Below are positions 23,344 through 34,599 of a stretch of DNA of 64,000 bases, piece by piece. Under the pieces are notes generated by a model. That model had not been told where the DNA came from. It worked only from the letters and a program-made list of their open reading frames with translations, and ran no database searches. Numbering within the stretch: position 1 is the stretch's first letter; each line of letters starts with the position of its first letter. The stretch lies in assembly GCA_002105175.1 (NCBI GenBank), contig MCGE01000029.1, positions 62,001-126,000 on the forward strand, read 5' to 3'. A program made the translations under genes and the position numbers. Source of the stretch: Absidia repens. Its lineage: Eukaryota > Mucoromycota > Mucoromycetes > Mucorales > Cunninghamellaceae.

Positions 23344-24890
23344 ATGACAGAGATCAGTAAAAAGAAAAAGTGCCGCCTTCGAAAGAGAAATGCCCAGTCA
23401 AAATATTCTACTTCATTATCACCCGATATTCGACGTAAAGGGTCACGCGGAACACCAATCGCCAATCCAACTTGCGACACTCACAACGATTCCTCCCGAC
23501 CAACTGCAAAAAAACGTCACTGGAATAATATAGATGGCAACAGATCAAGGAACCGTCAGGCACATCAAAAACAATCCCTTCAACACAGCAACACAGTCAC
23601 TAATCAGCATTCAAATGAACACGACAGCAGGAAATCAAATCAACCTCAACAAAAGAAACGACGACGATCAAGGAACTTGAACCCAGCCAATTCAACAGCT
23701 AAACCAGTAACAAGATCGCAAACCCGTAGACTCTCTGAGGAACAACAAGCAATCAGTCGTGATACATTGATGGTCCCGAAAAAGCACCATATCTTGGATC
23801 GATCTGCTGCCTCTTACACTTCCTTAGCGTCCGTACAAGGAGACGAGGAGGAAACAGTAGCCAGCAAAGATACAGGTACCATGAAAGGATGACCAATGTC
23901 TGTTGTTTGGTGAGAAAATGACTAACTATATCGCTTTGTATTTGACTATTATTATTATTGCTATCATTTTAGTAGAATGCCCATACTGCCTTGCAACGAT
24001 ATCTCTTGCAGACTCCAAGATCCTACTAAATGCATACAATGACATCAAGCAAAAAGACAAAGTATATCATGGACAGCCGTCTCTCCACCAAATCACCAGC
24101 GACGATCTCAAACAACAAGAACAACATGACCCCAAACAACCCATCACTCCCGAACAGCTCAATCGTTCAACTTTATCCTCGATCTATATCCCAACACCCT
24201 ACCAGAACTTACCAGAACGCAGCACTCACCGGCCAGTACCATTAATGGAACGGTATTCATTTTGTCAACTGCATAACATTGAACTGGTGGTCAAACCTCG
24301 TGGAATCAAACTCGGATGGCCAGCTGCTGGATTATTTGAAGATCTCAAGGATCGGATTCTCCGCTTCAAGGACGAATTGGATATGGTCATTGCAAAGAAA
24401 CTCAGTAGCTCTTATCGGGAAATGGCAGTGGATGCATACAAGGAAATGGGTCAGCATAAAGCTCGAAGCACAATGGGAAGAATGGCTACCTTTGAAGCAT
24501 TTTTAGTAAGGTAAAAAAAATAATTAAGGAGAGCAACCGAAATATGGGTAGCTGTACTTATATGGTCTTTTTTTTTTTTTTTAGCCTGGCTATTATGGAA
24601 TAAAAGGTGCTTCCATCATTCAGGAAAGCTTGGCCCAGATGTATCTTCATAAAGGCAAACTTGGCAACAACGTCACTGCACCACAATCGTCCATAGAATA
24701 TCTACAACAAGTGCTTATTCCCGAAGTCGGATTCAGACTGATTCGTGAAGATATGATCAAGAAGGATAGCAGCAAGCGAAATGATCCTGATATCGACAAT
24801 CAAGCCAAATCTGTCATGTGTGAAAGCGCGTCCTTTGGTTCCTATTTGCACCCTCTGGATTGGCACGACTCGATCTCCGATGACGAATAA
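23344..24890 (+). CDS. RTC4-like domain protein
   Basis: Three exons (23344-23875, 23973-24505, 24585-24890) give 456 residues. The N-terminal 177 residues are basic, Asn/Ser/Gln-rich and probably disordered and nuclear. The second exon opens with VECPYC, the short zinc-type CPYC motif seen before RTC4 domains. The domain itself runs from about residue 260: FCQLHNIE, GWPAAGLFEDLKDRI, a helix with YREMAVDAYKEMG, then PGYYGIKGASIIQESL and QVLIPEVGFRLIREDM. Yeast Rtc4 affects telomere capping, and related proteins are numerous in Mucoromycota. The molecular function is unknown. The end is acidic (SISDDE). The second donor is GTAAGG at 24506, set by phase. A 7-codon uORF overlaps this start codon. 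Confidence 0.8.
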
Positions 24891-25654
24891 AATGGGAACA
24901 ATGGTGATGATGATGGTTATTTGTACTGGTGCTGTGGTATTTGGACGATGACTGATGATCTCTCTTTTTTTTTTTTTTTTCCTGCAAAACGACAGTGATG
25001 ACTCGGACTGGAATTACAGCAATATATGACTGGTTTGGATCATGATCACTGAATTTCTTTCTACCTCCTCTCTCACACTTTATATTGTAATTAGACTATT
25101 CTACCTTTGACCCACCAAAAAACTACTCCCTTTTTTATTTATTTATACATATTTTGCATCCCCTCCCTTCCCTATTCTTCCACATTGTATATTATATTCT
25201 ATTTTATTTATTTACCCTAATAAAACAATTAAACAAAAAATAACTATATATCATTCAAAAATCATCATTGCTTTTTGTCTTTCCAAAATGACCAAATCGA
25301 GTAGACGAGGTTGTAGACTATGTTTCTAACACAGTATCCCTCACTATTGTATCATATTTTGCAGCTGGTTTATTCTCTCATCCACCTATTTCTACATTCG
25401 ATAGACACTTTTGTAGTTACCCCCATATATATATTGTTTGCCCCTTCCCGCCCCACACAAATACACACACACACTCAGATATTGTATATTGTATTCTACA
25501 AAGCAAATCAATAAAAGCATTATCTATTGTACAAAAATCGAGGACTATTCATCATCGTTTTTATTGATCATACAAATAACTATACTAGAACATAAGGTGT
25601 TGCTGATGTTGGTGTGATTGTAAAGACTATTGGATATGTGTTTTGTAATATATT
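24891..25654. other. Convergent 3' region
   Basis: Between the RTC4-like gene (plus) and the ATP synthase f gene (minus). Pyrimidine-rich with AATAAA sites near 25219 and 25510. No gene. Confidence 0.55.
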
Positions 25655-26184
25655 CTAATGGTGTTCAACGTTCTTGTGGTGCTCTATGGTCGTGAAAAAA
25701 AGAGAAAGAGAAAGAGAAATTAATTATGGTACGTCCCTTGCAACAATATACTTCTATATATATATTTAGATAAGCACTTACTCAAGTGGAAGTGGTAGTC
25801 GATGGAGTAACCAATGATGAAGATACCACCAATGAGATGAAGGAAGGGGGTGATGGAGGCGTTGTCACCGTCAATGTAACGAGCCTTGTAGCGACCCCAG
25901 GGACCGGAGGGCTTAGCGACGTTAGCAGCACCCTTGGGCAAGTTCTATTACAAGTAGAAGAAATGAAAGAGGGACGTATGATGAGTATTCTCGATACAAG
26001 TCTAATCATGGCGTTGCAAGGTTTTATGAGCTTTTTTTTTAATTACCTTGTAGAAAGAAACCAATTCAGTCATTTGACCATCCTTGGCAGCACCGCTACC
26101 AACCTTGGTGGCAGCAGCAATGTTAGGGGGAACAAGAGACTTGGTGCTGTAGGCACGACGGAAAACGTTGGACATAGCGTTCAT
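25655..26184 (-). CDS. ATP17: Mitochondrial ATP synthase subunit f
   Basis: Small FO-sector subunit of the inner-membrane ATP synthase. Three exons (26184-26047, 25944-25782, 25683-25655) give 109 residues. The N-terminus MNAMSNVFRRAYSTKSLVPP is an amphipathic, Arg-containing mitochondrial presequence. The mature part shows the family pattern: VSFYK, then LPKGAAN, RYKARYIDGDNAS, one membrane helix (LIGGIFIIGYSIDYHFHL), and a His-rich tail HHKNVEHH. A second in-frame ATG three codons later is also possible. The 29-nt final exon restores the conserved tail. Length and order match Atp17 of yeast. Confidence 0.93.
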
Positions 26185-27003
26185 GATAAAAAAAAAATGA
26201 ATATAGAAAATGTGAAGGAAGAGAAAAAAAAAAAAACAAAAATAAACTAATTTGTTGTGATTTTTTTTTTTTGCTGCTGATTGTCCGCCCAGGGCCGGGT
26301 TGAAAAAAAAAATAGATGAAAAGCCTGTCACAAATCGCTGACGGGCTACGTCAAAAAAAAATCATCCAGGGTTTGCCCCATATTCTACCTCCGCACCAGA
26401 TTGCCTAGACTCCCGTTGTTTCTTCCCCCCCCCCAGCCCAAATTAATCTCCCTCGATCGCCCTCGTCTCCCCCCGCCCCCAGAATCTTCTTGGCGTATAG
26501 ATGCCAACAATGCATATTTTATCCTCTCTCATTCAATCTCGCTCAAAAATCTTACTTGAATCCTTGTACTTACCCAAATTTATATTAAGCAACTAAAGAA
26601 GCCCTAATACATTATGAAGCATGTTTATACCGAATAACTTTTCGTTTTATGAGTCAATATCTCCCTTTTTCCTTTCCAGAAATATAGGTGAGTTTTCCAT
26701 TTTTCGCCTCAAACTCGCCAACCAGGTACCCTCAATCCGTAAGGGACGGGGATCACCTTATATTGAATGATGCAGTACTTTTGCATTATATCACTACCCA
26801 CGAAATCGATTTAGTCATTTTAAAAGGCTTCGTTTTTTTTTTTTTTTTTTGCACACTTTTGAAAACAACAAAAAATAAGTTGGATCTCACTGAGAATGCT
26901 GACATTTGTTTTTTTTTGTAGACAATAAAGCTTTTGATCTACGTAATACGATAGTAAATATAAAAAAGAACAAATCTACGTGATTGATGGTTTGTTTGTT
27001 TGT

Positions 27004-27038
<35 letters not shown>

Positions 27039-27139
27039 CGCCTTAAGAATTTGAAGGTGGTTAGGTTTGGCTAGGGGGCTCGAGGAAATTTCAATGAATG
27101 GCTTCTGACCAAAAAAAAAAAAAAAAAAAAAAAAAGAAA
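26185..27139. other. Intergenic region with TA microsatellite
   Basis: Leader of the ATP synthase f gene, C-rich stretches near 26420-26480, a TA microsatellite at 27007-27036 and a run of about 25 A at 27111-27135 just before repeat copy D. A 77-codon frame at 26688-26921 looks like chance. Confidence 0.5.
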
Positions 27140-28110
27140 GGCAATCAAACCCCGCCCACGTGAATATTTATTGACTCTGTTTTTAATTTCTTCCGTTTTC
27201 TTTCCTTTTCCTTTCTTTAATTCTTCACAATTTAGCTCCTATGGGGTAATGGTAGACTTAGATTAGTGTCAGGATTAGTTTAGAAGCATTTTCAGAACAG
27301 GGATTACTAGATGCATGGCGAAACCCTTTCATATTGGATCTAAGATCTGAAGAAACCATTAGTTGATTTTTCGGAGCCTTCATTAGCATCGTTTAGTGTT
27401 AGTTTGTCCGTAGTTTACATCTAAATATGAATAAAACATGCCTGTTTTTATCTTGTTTGATATAAAAATATCCCATTAGTCTCTTTCACGTCTTGAGCAG
27501 TAGATCCCTTTTGACCATCTCCCTTTAAGGTTAGTTTTGAGCATTCTTCAGATCCCACAACACTCCTTTATGCTGCTTTCAATTGAATTCATTTTTAAGA
27601 TGAGTCCTTCGCCAATAGTATTAGTGTCTATCAACTTGTTTTAATAAAATTTGTCTTTTTATTAACCATCCTCAGACTCATCGTATAATGAATAATGTTG
27701 CTATTGTAGCTGTCTTGTGAGTGACCTATCATATTAAACATTTGCTTTGTAGTTCACCCAACTATGACTTCTTTTCTCCCACCTAAAAACCCAAAAATTG
27801 GTTGGTGATCTTAGATTACTTACTATTAAAGATATCATTATTCCTGTTAGACAATTTATTTTACACTGCATTCTAGCTTATCTATGACTATCGTCCTCGC
27901 CCTTTAATATTTCGCAACCAATTGACAACTCTAGATCACTTGATATGAAACGTGGTCATACCCCCGCTCTACCATTCATATCAATTAACCTAGAGTATTC
28001 CTCATTCATACCTTCCATTATAAAGAACATATTGCATATATCCAGCTTGTTATTCTTTTTTCTTTGCATGTGATATAATAAAACAACAAAGCCCAACTGA
28101 ATCCAGTTGG
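27140..28110 (+). repeat. Dispersed repeat copy D
   Basis: Full-length copy. CCCGCCCACGTG head (CACGTG 27157-27162), TTAGATTAGTGTCAGGATTA near 27259, core near 27315, and AATAAAACATG near 27430. It then runs on in parallel with copy C through the segment with TTGCATAT at about 28030. It is directly preceded by a run of A. Non-coding. Confidence 0.85.
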
Positions 28111-28334
28111 GTCAAAGTAGTCGCCTATGAAGAATGTAAATTGGTGAAGGAATCTAATTTCAACACTTCAACAACCCTTCCCCCTGTCCTGCCAACCAGT
28201 AGATTAAATGTTTCACAAGTTTGAGCATCTTTTAAAATTGAATATATAAAATACATGTTGGTTTATTCGTTTACAATACTGAGACGTACAAAAAAAAAAA
28301 AAAAAATTCATATGCTATGTATAATTAACAGAAG

Positions 28335-28760
28335 CTAAATTAAATCCTCATCTTGGTAAGCTTTTCGATTTTCATTGATCAAATACCAGATCGTCCCATT
28401 TGGTTTGATTTCCATGTCGAAATTTCGATTTACTCTAATTGGTAAATAAAGCACAAGTATCATATCAATCAATGACCTTTTTTTTTTCTTCTTATGATCC
28501 CAGCTAATAATAATTTCCAGTTGTTGCTTTGTTACTTGATTGGGATAACTAATTTGAAACCTAAGATATACTTGAAAGTTAAAAAAGAGAGGTATGATTA
28601 GTTATCATTTATATTCAGGTATTCATGGATTCCTACAGTCGCTGGCCGTATTCATTTCTTACACTTGTTCATGTTTTCTGTGGAATTTGGTATGAATATA
28701 AGCCATAGCAGGTTTACGGTGTGAATTTGACCTTGGTTTCCTTTGAATAAATGATGCCAT
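28335..28760 (-). CDS. Putative small two-exon gene lying between repeat copies, unknown product
   Basis: A minus-strand reading frame in two exons, 28760-28663 and 28560-28335, with consensus donor GTAAGA and acceptor CTTAG and matching phase. It gives 107 residues. The N-terminus is very basic (MASFIQRKPRSNSHRKP). The second exon reads FQISYPNQVTKQQLEIIISW, a Lys run, a hydrophobic stretch (LIDMILVLYLPI) and MEIKPNGTIWYLINENRKAY. Amino-acid use looks like real protein rather than translated AT-rich DNA. The Lys run comes from ten A bases, so one base of length error would break the frame. The frame is also open for about 35 codons upstream of the ATG. I recognise no family. It may be an intact orphan, a transposon-derived fragment or a decaying gene. 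Confidence 0.45.
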
Positions 28761-29049
28761 TTTGTTGTATCTTGACCTGCGATGCAATTTGTGATGTATG
28801 ACAGAAGAGGCTACGTGGATTGACTTTATTTTGCATGATGGAGTTGCCGACTACATACTAAATGAAGAAAGATAGACGGCGGATAAGCGAAGAGACTGTT
28901 TTTGTTTTCAACTTGTGTATTGAGTAAAAAGGACTTGCAATCCCCATTCTCCAAGCACACAAACATGCACCTGTTTTTGTTTTCTCCTCATGTAACCCAC
29001 TCGGCGAAACAAACGATGTAAATGACTCACAGAGAGACTTATGATAAAA

Positions 29050-29830
29050 GGAAGATAATATATATTTTATTTTAGATACAAATCTAAACTAAGGTAACCA
29101 ACACTCAGAAAAGCTAAATGAGCTCCTCATAACACTAAACTAGGGTAAGGCTATTCTTTCTAATGGTAAAAAAAAAAAGTCTTTCAATGTAGGTCCCACA
29201 TCACGAATCCAAAATGAAAGGGTTTCCCCCATGTTGTTTGTATTGCATTTTTCTAAATGTCCCTGATTCAAGTTCTAATACTAATCAAAGTCACCATCAT
29301 TTCATTGAAGTCATCAATGAAGAAAAGAAAAAAAAAAAAAGGAGGAAGGGGAAACAAAAAAAAAATATAAATAAATAGAAACCCACGTGGACGGACTGTA
29401 AAATATTTCCACCGTCCTTTTTTTTTTCTTACATATACCCATTTGACTGAGCACTGAGGACGACGGTTGGGCCTCCAATGAGTTACCCTCCGCCCTCCCC
29501 CCCCCAAAAAAAAAAGAGCAAAAAAATCATCAAAAACCCATACTTCAGAAACGAACCCCTTGACACCTAGTAAATCGAAGATTTCCCAAGGCTCCATCGA
29601 AGCACTGAGCTTTTGCTCTGAAGTAGATGAGCGAATATCCCAGAATTACTAATCGCGCGTTGGTACAATGTTGATGAAGACGGTGTCGGCACTTACTGCG
29701 CCTGCAAGCTGTTCAGTAATGTGTTGCAACTAATCGTGTAGGCTAACTGTTGTCACGGTGCTGTCAATTGTTTCCATTATTATTATTTTTTTGTCATACT
29801 TTAGCAAATATTTAATAAATAACTATTACT
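29050..29830 (-). repeat. Dispersed repeat copy E
   Basis: On the minus strand: CACGTG head (29394-29399), conserved core at about 29213-29232, and an AATAAA-type site near 29065. Beyond the head, the flank to about 29830 shares GGTTGTCATGGTGCTATC-like sequence with the flank of copy F near 36020, so the unit extends past the CACGTG box. Non-coding. Confidence 0.75.
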
Positions 29831-30248
29831 TTGTGAACAAGTGCCCATTGGCGATTTGAATAAGGGTGCAAATAGTAATAATAATAATAAAAAAAAAAAG
29901 TTCGATGAGGGCCCAGAAATGATCGGATGGAAAAAGGGAATTTAGAGTGGGAGGTGATTTTTGAAATGCCGATGAATCGAACCAATCATTAAACTTTCCT
30001 CTAGCATTACAAATATGGAGAGCACTTTTTCGTTACACGGGAAAAAAATGTAAGACAATGAAAGAAGGAAAAACTTTTTTTTTTTTTATTATTATTATAA
30101 TGACTATGTATGAGCTAGCAAATGGTATTTTTTTAATATTTCGGTGCGATAATAGAACAGGTAATTTAAATGCATATGTGATGATATAAAGATGATGACT
30201 GTAATGATATGAGTATGTATTATGTCGAATGGTTGTATGAACATGTTC
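29831..30248. other. AT-rich intergenic DNA
   Basis: No gene or repeat core recognised. It contains TAA trinucleotide runs and T-runs. Confidence 0.4.
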
Positions 30249-30491
30249 TTATTGATGTTGTCTTGCTTTGGGACAATGGTCTTCGTGTGAAAAGATTGTC
30301 GTGTCAACTCCACAGCTTGAGCAAAATGTGTAAGTCACATTCATAGATACTCTGTCATTTGTAGAGAATGATGACAGGGAAGATGAAGTGGATGAATTTG
30401 ATGATGAGCCACTATTTTCAGGCGTTGATGTTGACGATTGCATGATACCTGACAATTTTGAATGTTGAGTAAAGCGCGAGTCTGTCTGCAT
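30249..30491 (-). CDS. Small Ser-rich protein with CxxC-HxxHC motif, hypothetical
   Basis: An 80-codon minus-strand frame. The ATG is the first after an in-frame stop (TAA two codons upstream), so no longer version exists without splicing. Residues 15-48 are mostly Ser, Thr and Asn. The C-terminal third has CSSCGVDTTIFSHEDHCPK, a CxxC followed by HxxHC that could bind a metal ion. No family is recognised. A spliced upstream exon is possible. Support is composition and the ordered Cys/His pattern only. Confidence 0.4.
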   Translation of the reverse strand: MQTDSRFTQHSKLSGIMQSSTSTPENSGSSSNSSTSSSLSSFSTNDRVSMNVTYTFCSSCGVDTTIFSHEDHCPKARQHQ

Positions 30492-31512
30492 TGATTATTT
30501 ATGAACTGCTGGATATGACAGTGTGGTTAAAAGGAGAAAAGAGAAGGAAGGAAGGAAGAAGAAAAAAAATAAGGAATATACGAGAGGTATTTTATTTTAT
30601 TGTAAAAGGAAAAAAATGGGCAATGAGGAAAATGGATTGTTGCCATAGGTCAACATGATCAAAGAAAAAAAAAACTTCCTTCGATTATGTTCCATAGAGG
30701 GAGGGGTAAAAGAGTGGAGATGGGTTGAGCAGATGTCTGTGAATTACCTTATTAAGTAACTTCAAGGACCCGGACAGAGCCAATCAATCATGTCGATCAA
30801 CATTATTGGGTAGTGGCACCCATCGCATCGACAAGTGAAAAAAAAAAATTTCTTATTTAATTTTATTCACGTCCAGATCGGAGTTTGGCACAGATGTGCT
30901 TCTTTTTTTTTTTTTTTTTGGTCAGATCACGTCTTTCCTCGGGTTTAACGAGGCATCTAACCCGTTTGTTTATTTTTAACAAATCAAGAAACATCAAATT
31001 AATGATGGCGGTATTAATACTTTTATTGTAGAAAAAGGAACAAGAAATGACAAGCGTTGGTTTTGTAGAAAATTCTATCAACAGATACTGAATACCACCC
31101 CCCTTTTACTTGTTCCGCAAGCACGTTGGGGAAGGTATATATAAAAAAAGGGGGGAGGTGAGAGGTCGAAGTAAGAATATGAATAAGAAAAAAAAAAAAA
31201 AAAGACGGGGGAGTTCTGGATAAAGTTCTTATTCTCTCAAACCAATAAGGGTGATCAACATCTTGTATGCAATTTTTATTACTGCACTGGTTTTGAAACA
31301 CACTAAGCAGGAAAGAAGGATTAAACTGAACGCCCGAGAGCGTGCTCTTACTTCTTTCTATGGCGTAGATTATCGATTAAAAAAAAAAAAAGCTCGGCAT
31401 TCGTAATAAATGATAGTCTGGTAAAAGTAGATGCTTTAATCAGATCCTTTTCCTTTCTCTTCTTTTTTCGATTTCTTTTTCATTTTATACTACTTAACTT
31501 CTTATCACTTTC
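30492..31512. other. Intergenic region upstream of the receptor-like gene
   Basis: AT-rich with homopurine and homopyrimidine stretches. The open frames on the minus strand here are rich in Phe and Lys from homopolymer runs and are not credible. It contains the leader of the plus-strand GPCR-like gene. Confidence 0.45.
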
Positions 31513-33645
31513 ATGATGGATGATAAATCATTGCATGTGGCGAATACTGTACTTCATGTCATATCAACAATATCTAGTGTGATCTTGTTGATATTACTGC
31601 TGTATATTCGCTGCATAAATGGCAATAGATCATTCTGGCGTGACTACAATATAGTATTTTATCTCATGATGTTTATAGCATCTACTTACTTTATGGATAA
31701 CTTGATTTTCTTAGTTGATGATTACAGTCCTTTTCCATGTAATGTCAAAAGTTTCTTTCAAGTATGGTTATCGGATCAATCAACTCTGCTATCAAGCGCA
31801 TTTGCGTTTTTGGTATTGCGGCGTTTAAATTACACTTTTTTGTACTGGTAACGCTCACATTGCATTTATCTTTTTTTCTTTGTTTTATTAATTTGTTTCT
31901 TCATTGGTGTAGGGTTATTCCATGCTCCCTTTCGCTTATTTTGTCATTTGCTTCGTTTGGCTTTGATACAACTGGCTTAGAAACACAATGCTCCTGGTAT
32001 GACAATGGTAATGAAATGAACATCACGAAAAAATCCAAAAACTTACACTTCTTTTTGAACAGTTAATCATTTAGAAAGACTCATCTTATACGTCATCTCA
32101 CAAGTGCTTAGTATCCTTTTAAGTATCGGTGTGGTTCTTTACGTACTGATTCTGAAAGCTTCCTCTGTACCAATAAACTACCTCATTTACCCTCTTGTTC
32201 CCCTGGTGTCTCAATTTGGTTCCATAGTTTATCAAACCAATCTATACATGACAAACACGTAAGTCAAACTCCTTGTCCTCACATAAGAAAAAGGCATGTA
32301 AAATTTAACTTATTTTCCTCTTTTCGATCCTCCGTTTTCCAGGCAAGACTATGGTTTGGCATATTGGGCATATATCTCGAATAGTCTTGGCGGGCTTGTC
32401 GTTCTTATGGTCTTTCTTATGGATCCTTTCTTATGGCAGGGTACAGATATTGCTAAGTGCTCCTCCATGTGGACAACATCATCAAAACACAACTCAAGTG
32501 ATGAAGATACGTTCATGACGGATGAGACATCAAACGACAAGGACATGATCAAAAGGGCAACGAAAACAAACTCGATGACTTCTTCGATGACAACGCAAAC
32601 CAGTACCTTGACTGTGCCTGCCCCAGTTACGCTCAATGGACCTACTACAACAACAGCCACAATGAAGAAAAACGAATGCAAGGATGCAAATGTATATACT
32701 CCAAACCATCGACCATTTTACCAGCCTTGTCTTTCACCACTTCGACGCGACGCCCCCATTATTGTATTTCCTCCTCCACCTAAAGTATCACCCGACAACA
32801 ATGCTGACCAGCAGCAGAAAAATCCAACCTCACTAGAACTGGACGAATCCGATTTTATTGGAATGTTTGCCAAACCAGCCTCTTTACATGTGGACACCAC
32901 AGTTTTATCAACAAGCTATGAATCAACATTCAGTGCGCTACTATCACCTCCATCCCCCGCGCACCTCGTTCCTGTGTGTTATGAAATGGAAGATGCCGTT
33001 CCCTGGCGCGTTTTGGAAGCTGACGAAGACGAAGAGGAAGAAAATGACAACAGCAACCGTTGGGTCGATGAAGAAAACAGCAACAATCACAACAGTATTG
33101 ATTACCATTGCAAAAATAGGGACTTCCCCTCCTCACCTACAACCACTTGTCAGCAGCAGCAGCATGAGCAGCCTGGAAACGACTTGTCATCAAAGCGAAC
33201 AACAAACAGCAACAATGGCAACAAACAACCACCACCTCGTCATTCTTCTCTATCAACATCTACTTCTGGGTATCGAAAAGAAAGCTGGTTATCACTTTTT
33301 GACGATGATGTAAATGACGCAATGGATACACCAATGTCGACTGCCTATCATGGGACCAGCAGCAGCCACTATGATGAAGAAAAAGCAGATCCACACCATT
33401 ACTCCATGACTTCATCGTCGTTCTCGTCGTCCTCTCCTCCTCATGTCGTTTCTGAGTGGTTGACAAGACGTGGCGATTCCTTTGAAGGTGTGCGTGAACA
33501 GATGGGAAGAACATCAAAAAGTATACGACGGTGGTGTCGGAACGTCAACAGACAACAACACGACGATGCGATCGATGCAACGGATAGATATGATGATGCA
33601 CCAAGATCAACCTTACATGTGGTGCATGAAGAACAACTCCAGTGA
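31513..33645 (+). CDS. GPCR-like seven-helix membrane protein (Git3/cAMP-receptor-like)
   Basis: Four exons (31513-31847, 31913-32007, 32063-32258, 32343-33645) give 642 residues. The first about 235 residues hold seven hydrophobic segments: VLHVISTISSVILLILLLYI, FYLMMFIASTYF, STLLSSAFAFLVLRRL, IPCSLSLILSFASFG, LYVISQVLSILLSIGVVLYV, NYLIYPLVPLVSQFGSIV and NSLGGLVVLMVFLMD. Cysteines in the loops before helix 3 and after helix 4 could pair. The last helix with YGLAYWAYISNSLGGLV resembles fungal Git3/cAMP-receptor-like proteins. The remaining 400 residues are a long Ser/Asn/Asp-rich cytosolic tail, as in fungal nutrient receptors, with possible phosphorylation clusters. The ligand is unknown. 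Splice phases are all consistent. Confidence 0.72.
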
Positions 33646-34339
33646 ACAAACGACAACAACCACACTTCTTTCCTCCACTTCCCCCATTCGTTGATTTGGG
33701 ATTGACGCTTTTGTAGTTATATTTTATTATATTTTTATGTTTTAGTACGTTTGTAGATTTTATTTGATATCATATCATATCATATCATATCATATATATA
33801 TATATATATTGTAGTATTTTAGTTATTAGTTATTAGTATTTTTTTGTTGCTGTTGTTGTTGTTGTTGTATGTGTTTAGATATGAAATATTGTTTAAAATA
33901 AATAAACCCCATCGGATTTGTCCCTCTTTTTTGTATATTTTCTCTCCTTTATAGGATATATTTCAAGATGTATTCATGTACTGTCTTTATATATATGTTA
34001 CATAAATGGAAATGATCCCCGCCCCTTTTGTGCCGATATTTTTTTTTTATGTAAAAAAAAAGGAGGTCTATTGTAGGAAAGAGATCTTCGCAATTTAATG
34101 TCCCCCCTGATCTAATATATATATATAAAACCGGGTTACAATAAAAGTGGGGAAGGGGTGCATAAATTTCGGAAAAAAGGAAAAGGGTAAAGGGATAAAC
34201 GGTGTGGGTCAGAAGAAAGAGAGAGAGAGAAATAGGACAAATACGTATGAAGCATTGCTCTGTGATATGCGCTGAAGAAAGTATATATATTTGATATGAT
34301 ACGGTTTTGGGCGCCAAATCATAAAAATTCTCACACTTT

Positions 34340-34375
<36 letters not shown>

Positions 34376-34599
34376 AAAAGATCTACTACTTACTAGGAGA
34401 TTGGTGGCTTTTTGATGAAACGAGAACCCATCTACCGCCCATTTTGCACGGACGACTCCTTGGGCTCAACTAACTTTTTTTTTCCATATTATTATACCAG
34501 TACGCAAACTAAAATAAAATAGAAATGTAAAAAAAGCAAAAAACAAAAATAACCAGCTAGTGGAAGTTACGCATGCAGCACGATCTAAGGTTAATTGAT
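33646..34599. other. Intergenic DNA with microsatellites
   Basis: 3' flank of the receptor gene with AATAAA near 33899, a CATAT pentamer tract (33764-33808), GTT repeats near 33848 and a run of about 33 A at 34341-34373. The 122-codon minus frame at 33949-34317 is a low-quality open frame. Confidence 0.5.
33764..33808. repeat. CATAT pentanucleotide and AT microsatellite
   Basis: About five CATAT units followed by AT dinucleotides in the 3' flank of the receptor gene. Confidence 0.9.

Noticed and set aside
29268..29597. 109-codon minus frame in repeat copy E
   Set aside because: Composition comes from homopolymers and G-rich repeat head sequence. The same sequence in other copies is not open.
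30863..31301. Overlapping minus frames before the receptor gene
   Set aside because: Both contain long Lys or Phe runs from homopolymers. No family resemblance and no splice continuity.
33949..34317. 122-codon minus frame downstream of the receptor gene
   Set aside because: Located in 3' flank and microsatellite DNA, with low-complexity Leu/Phe/Ile content.
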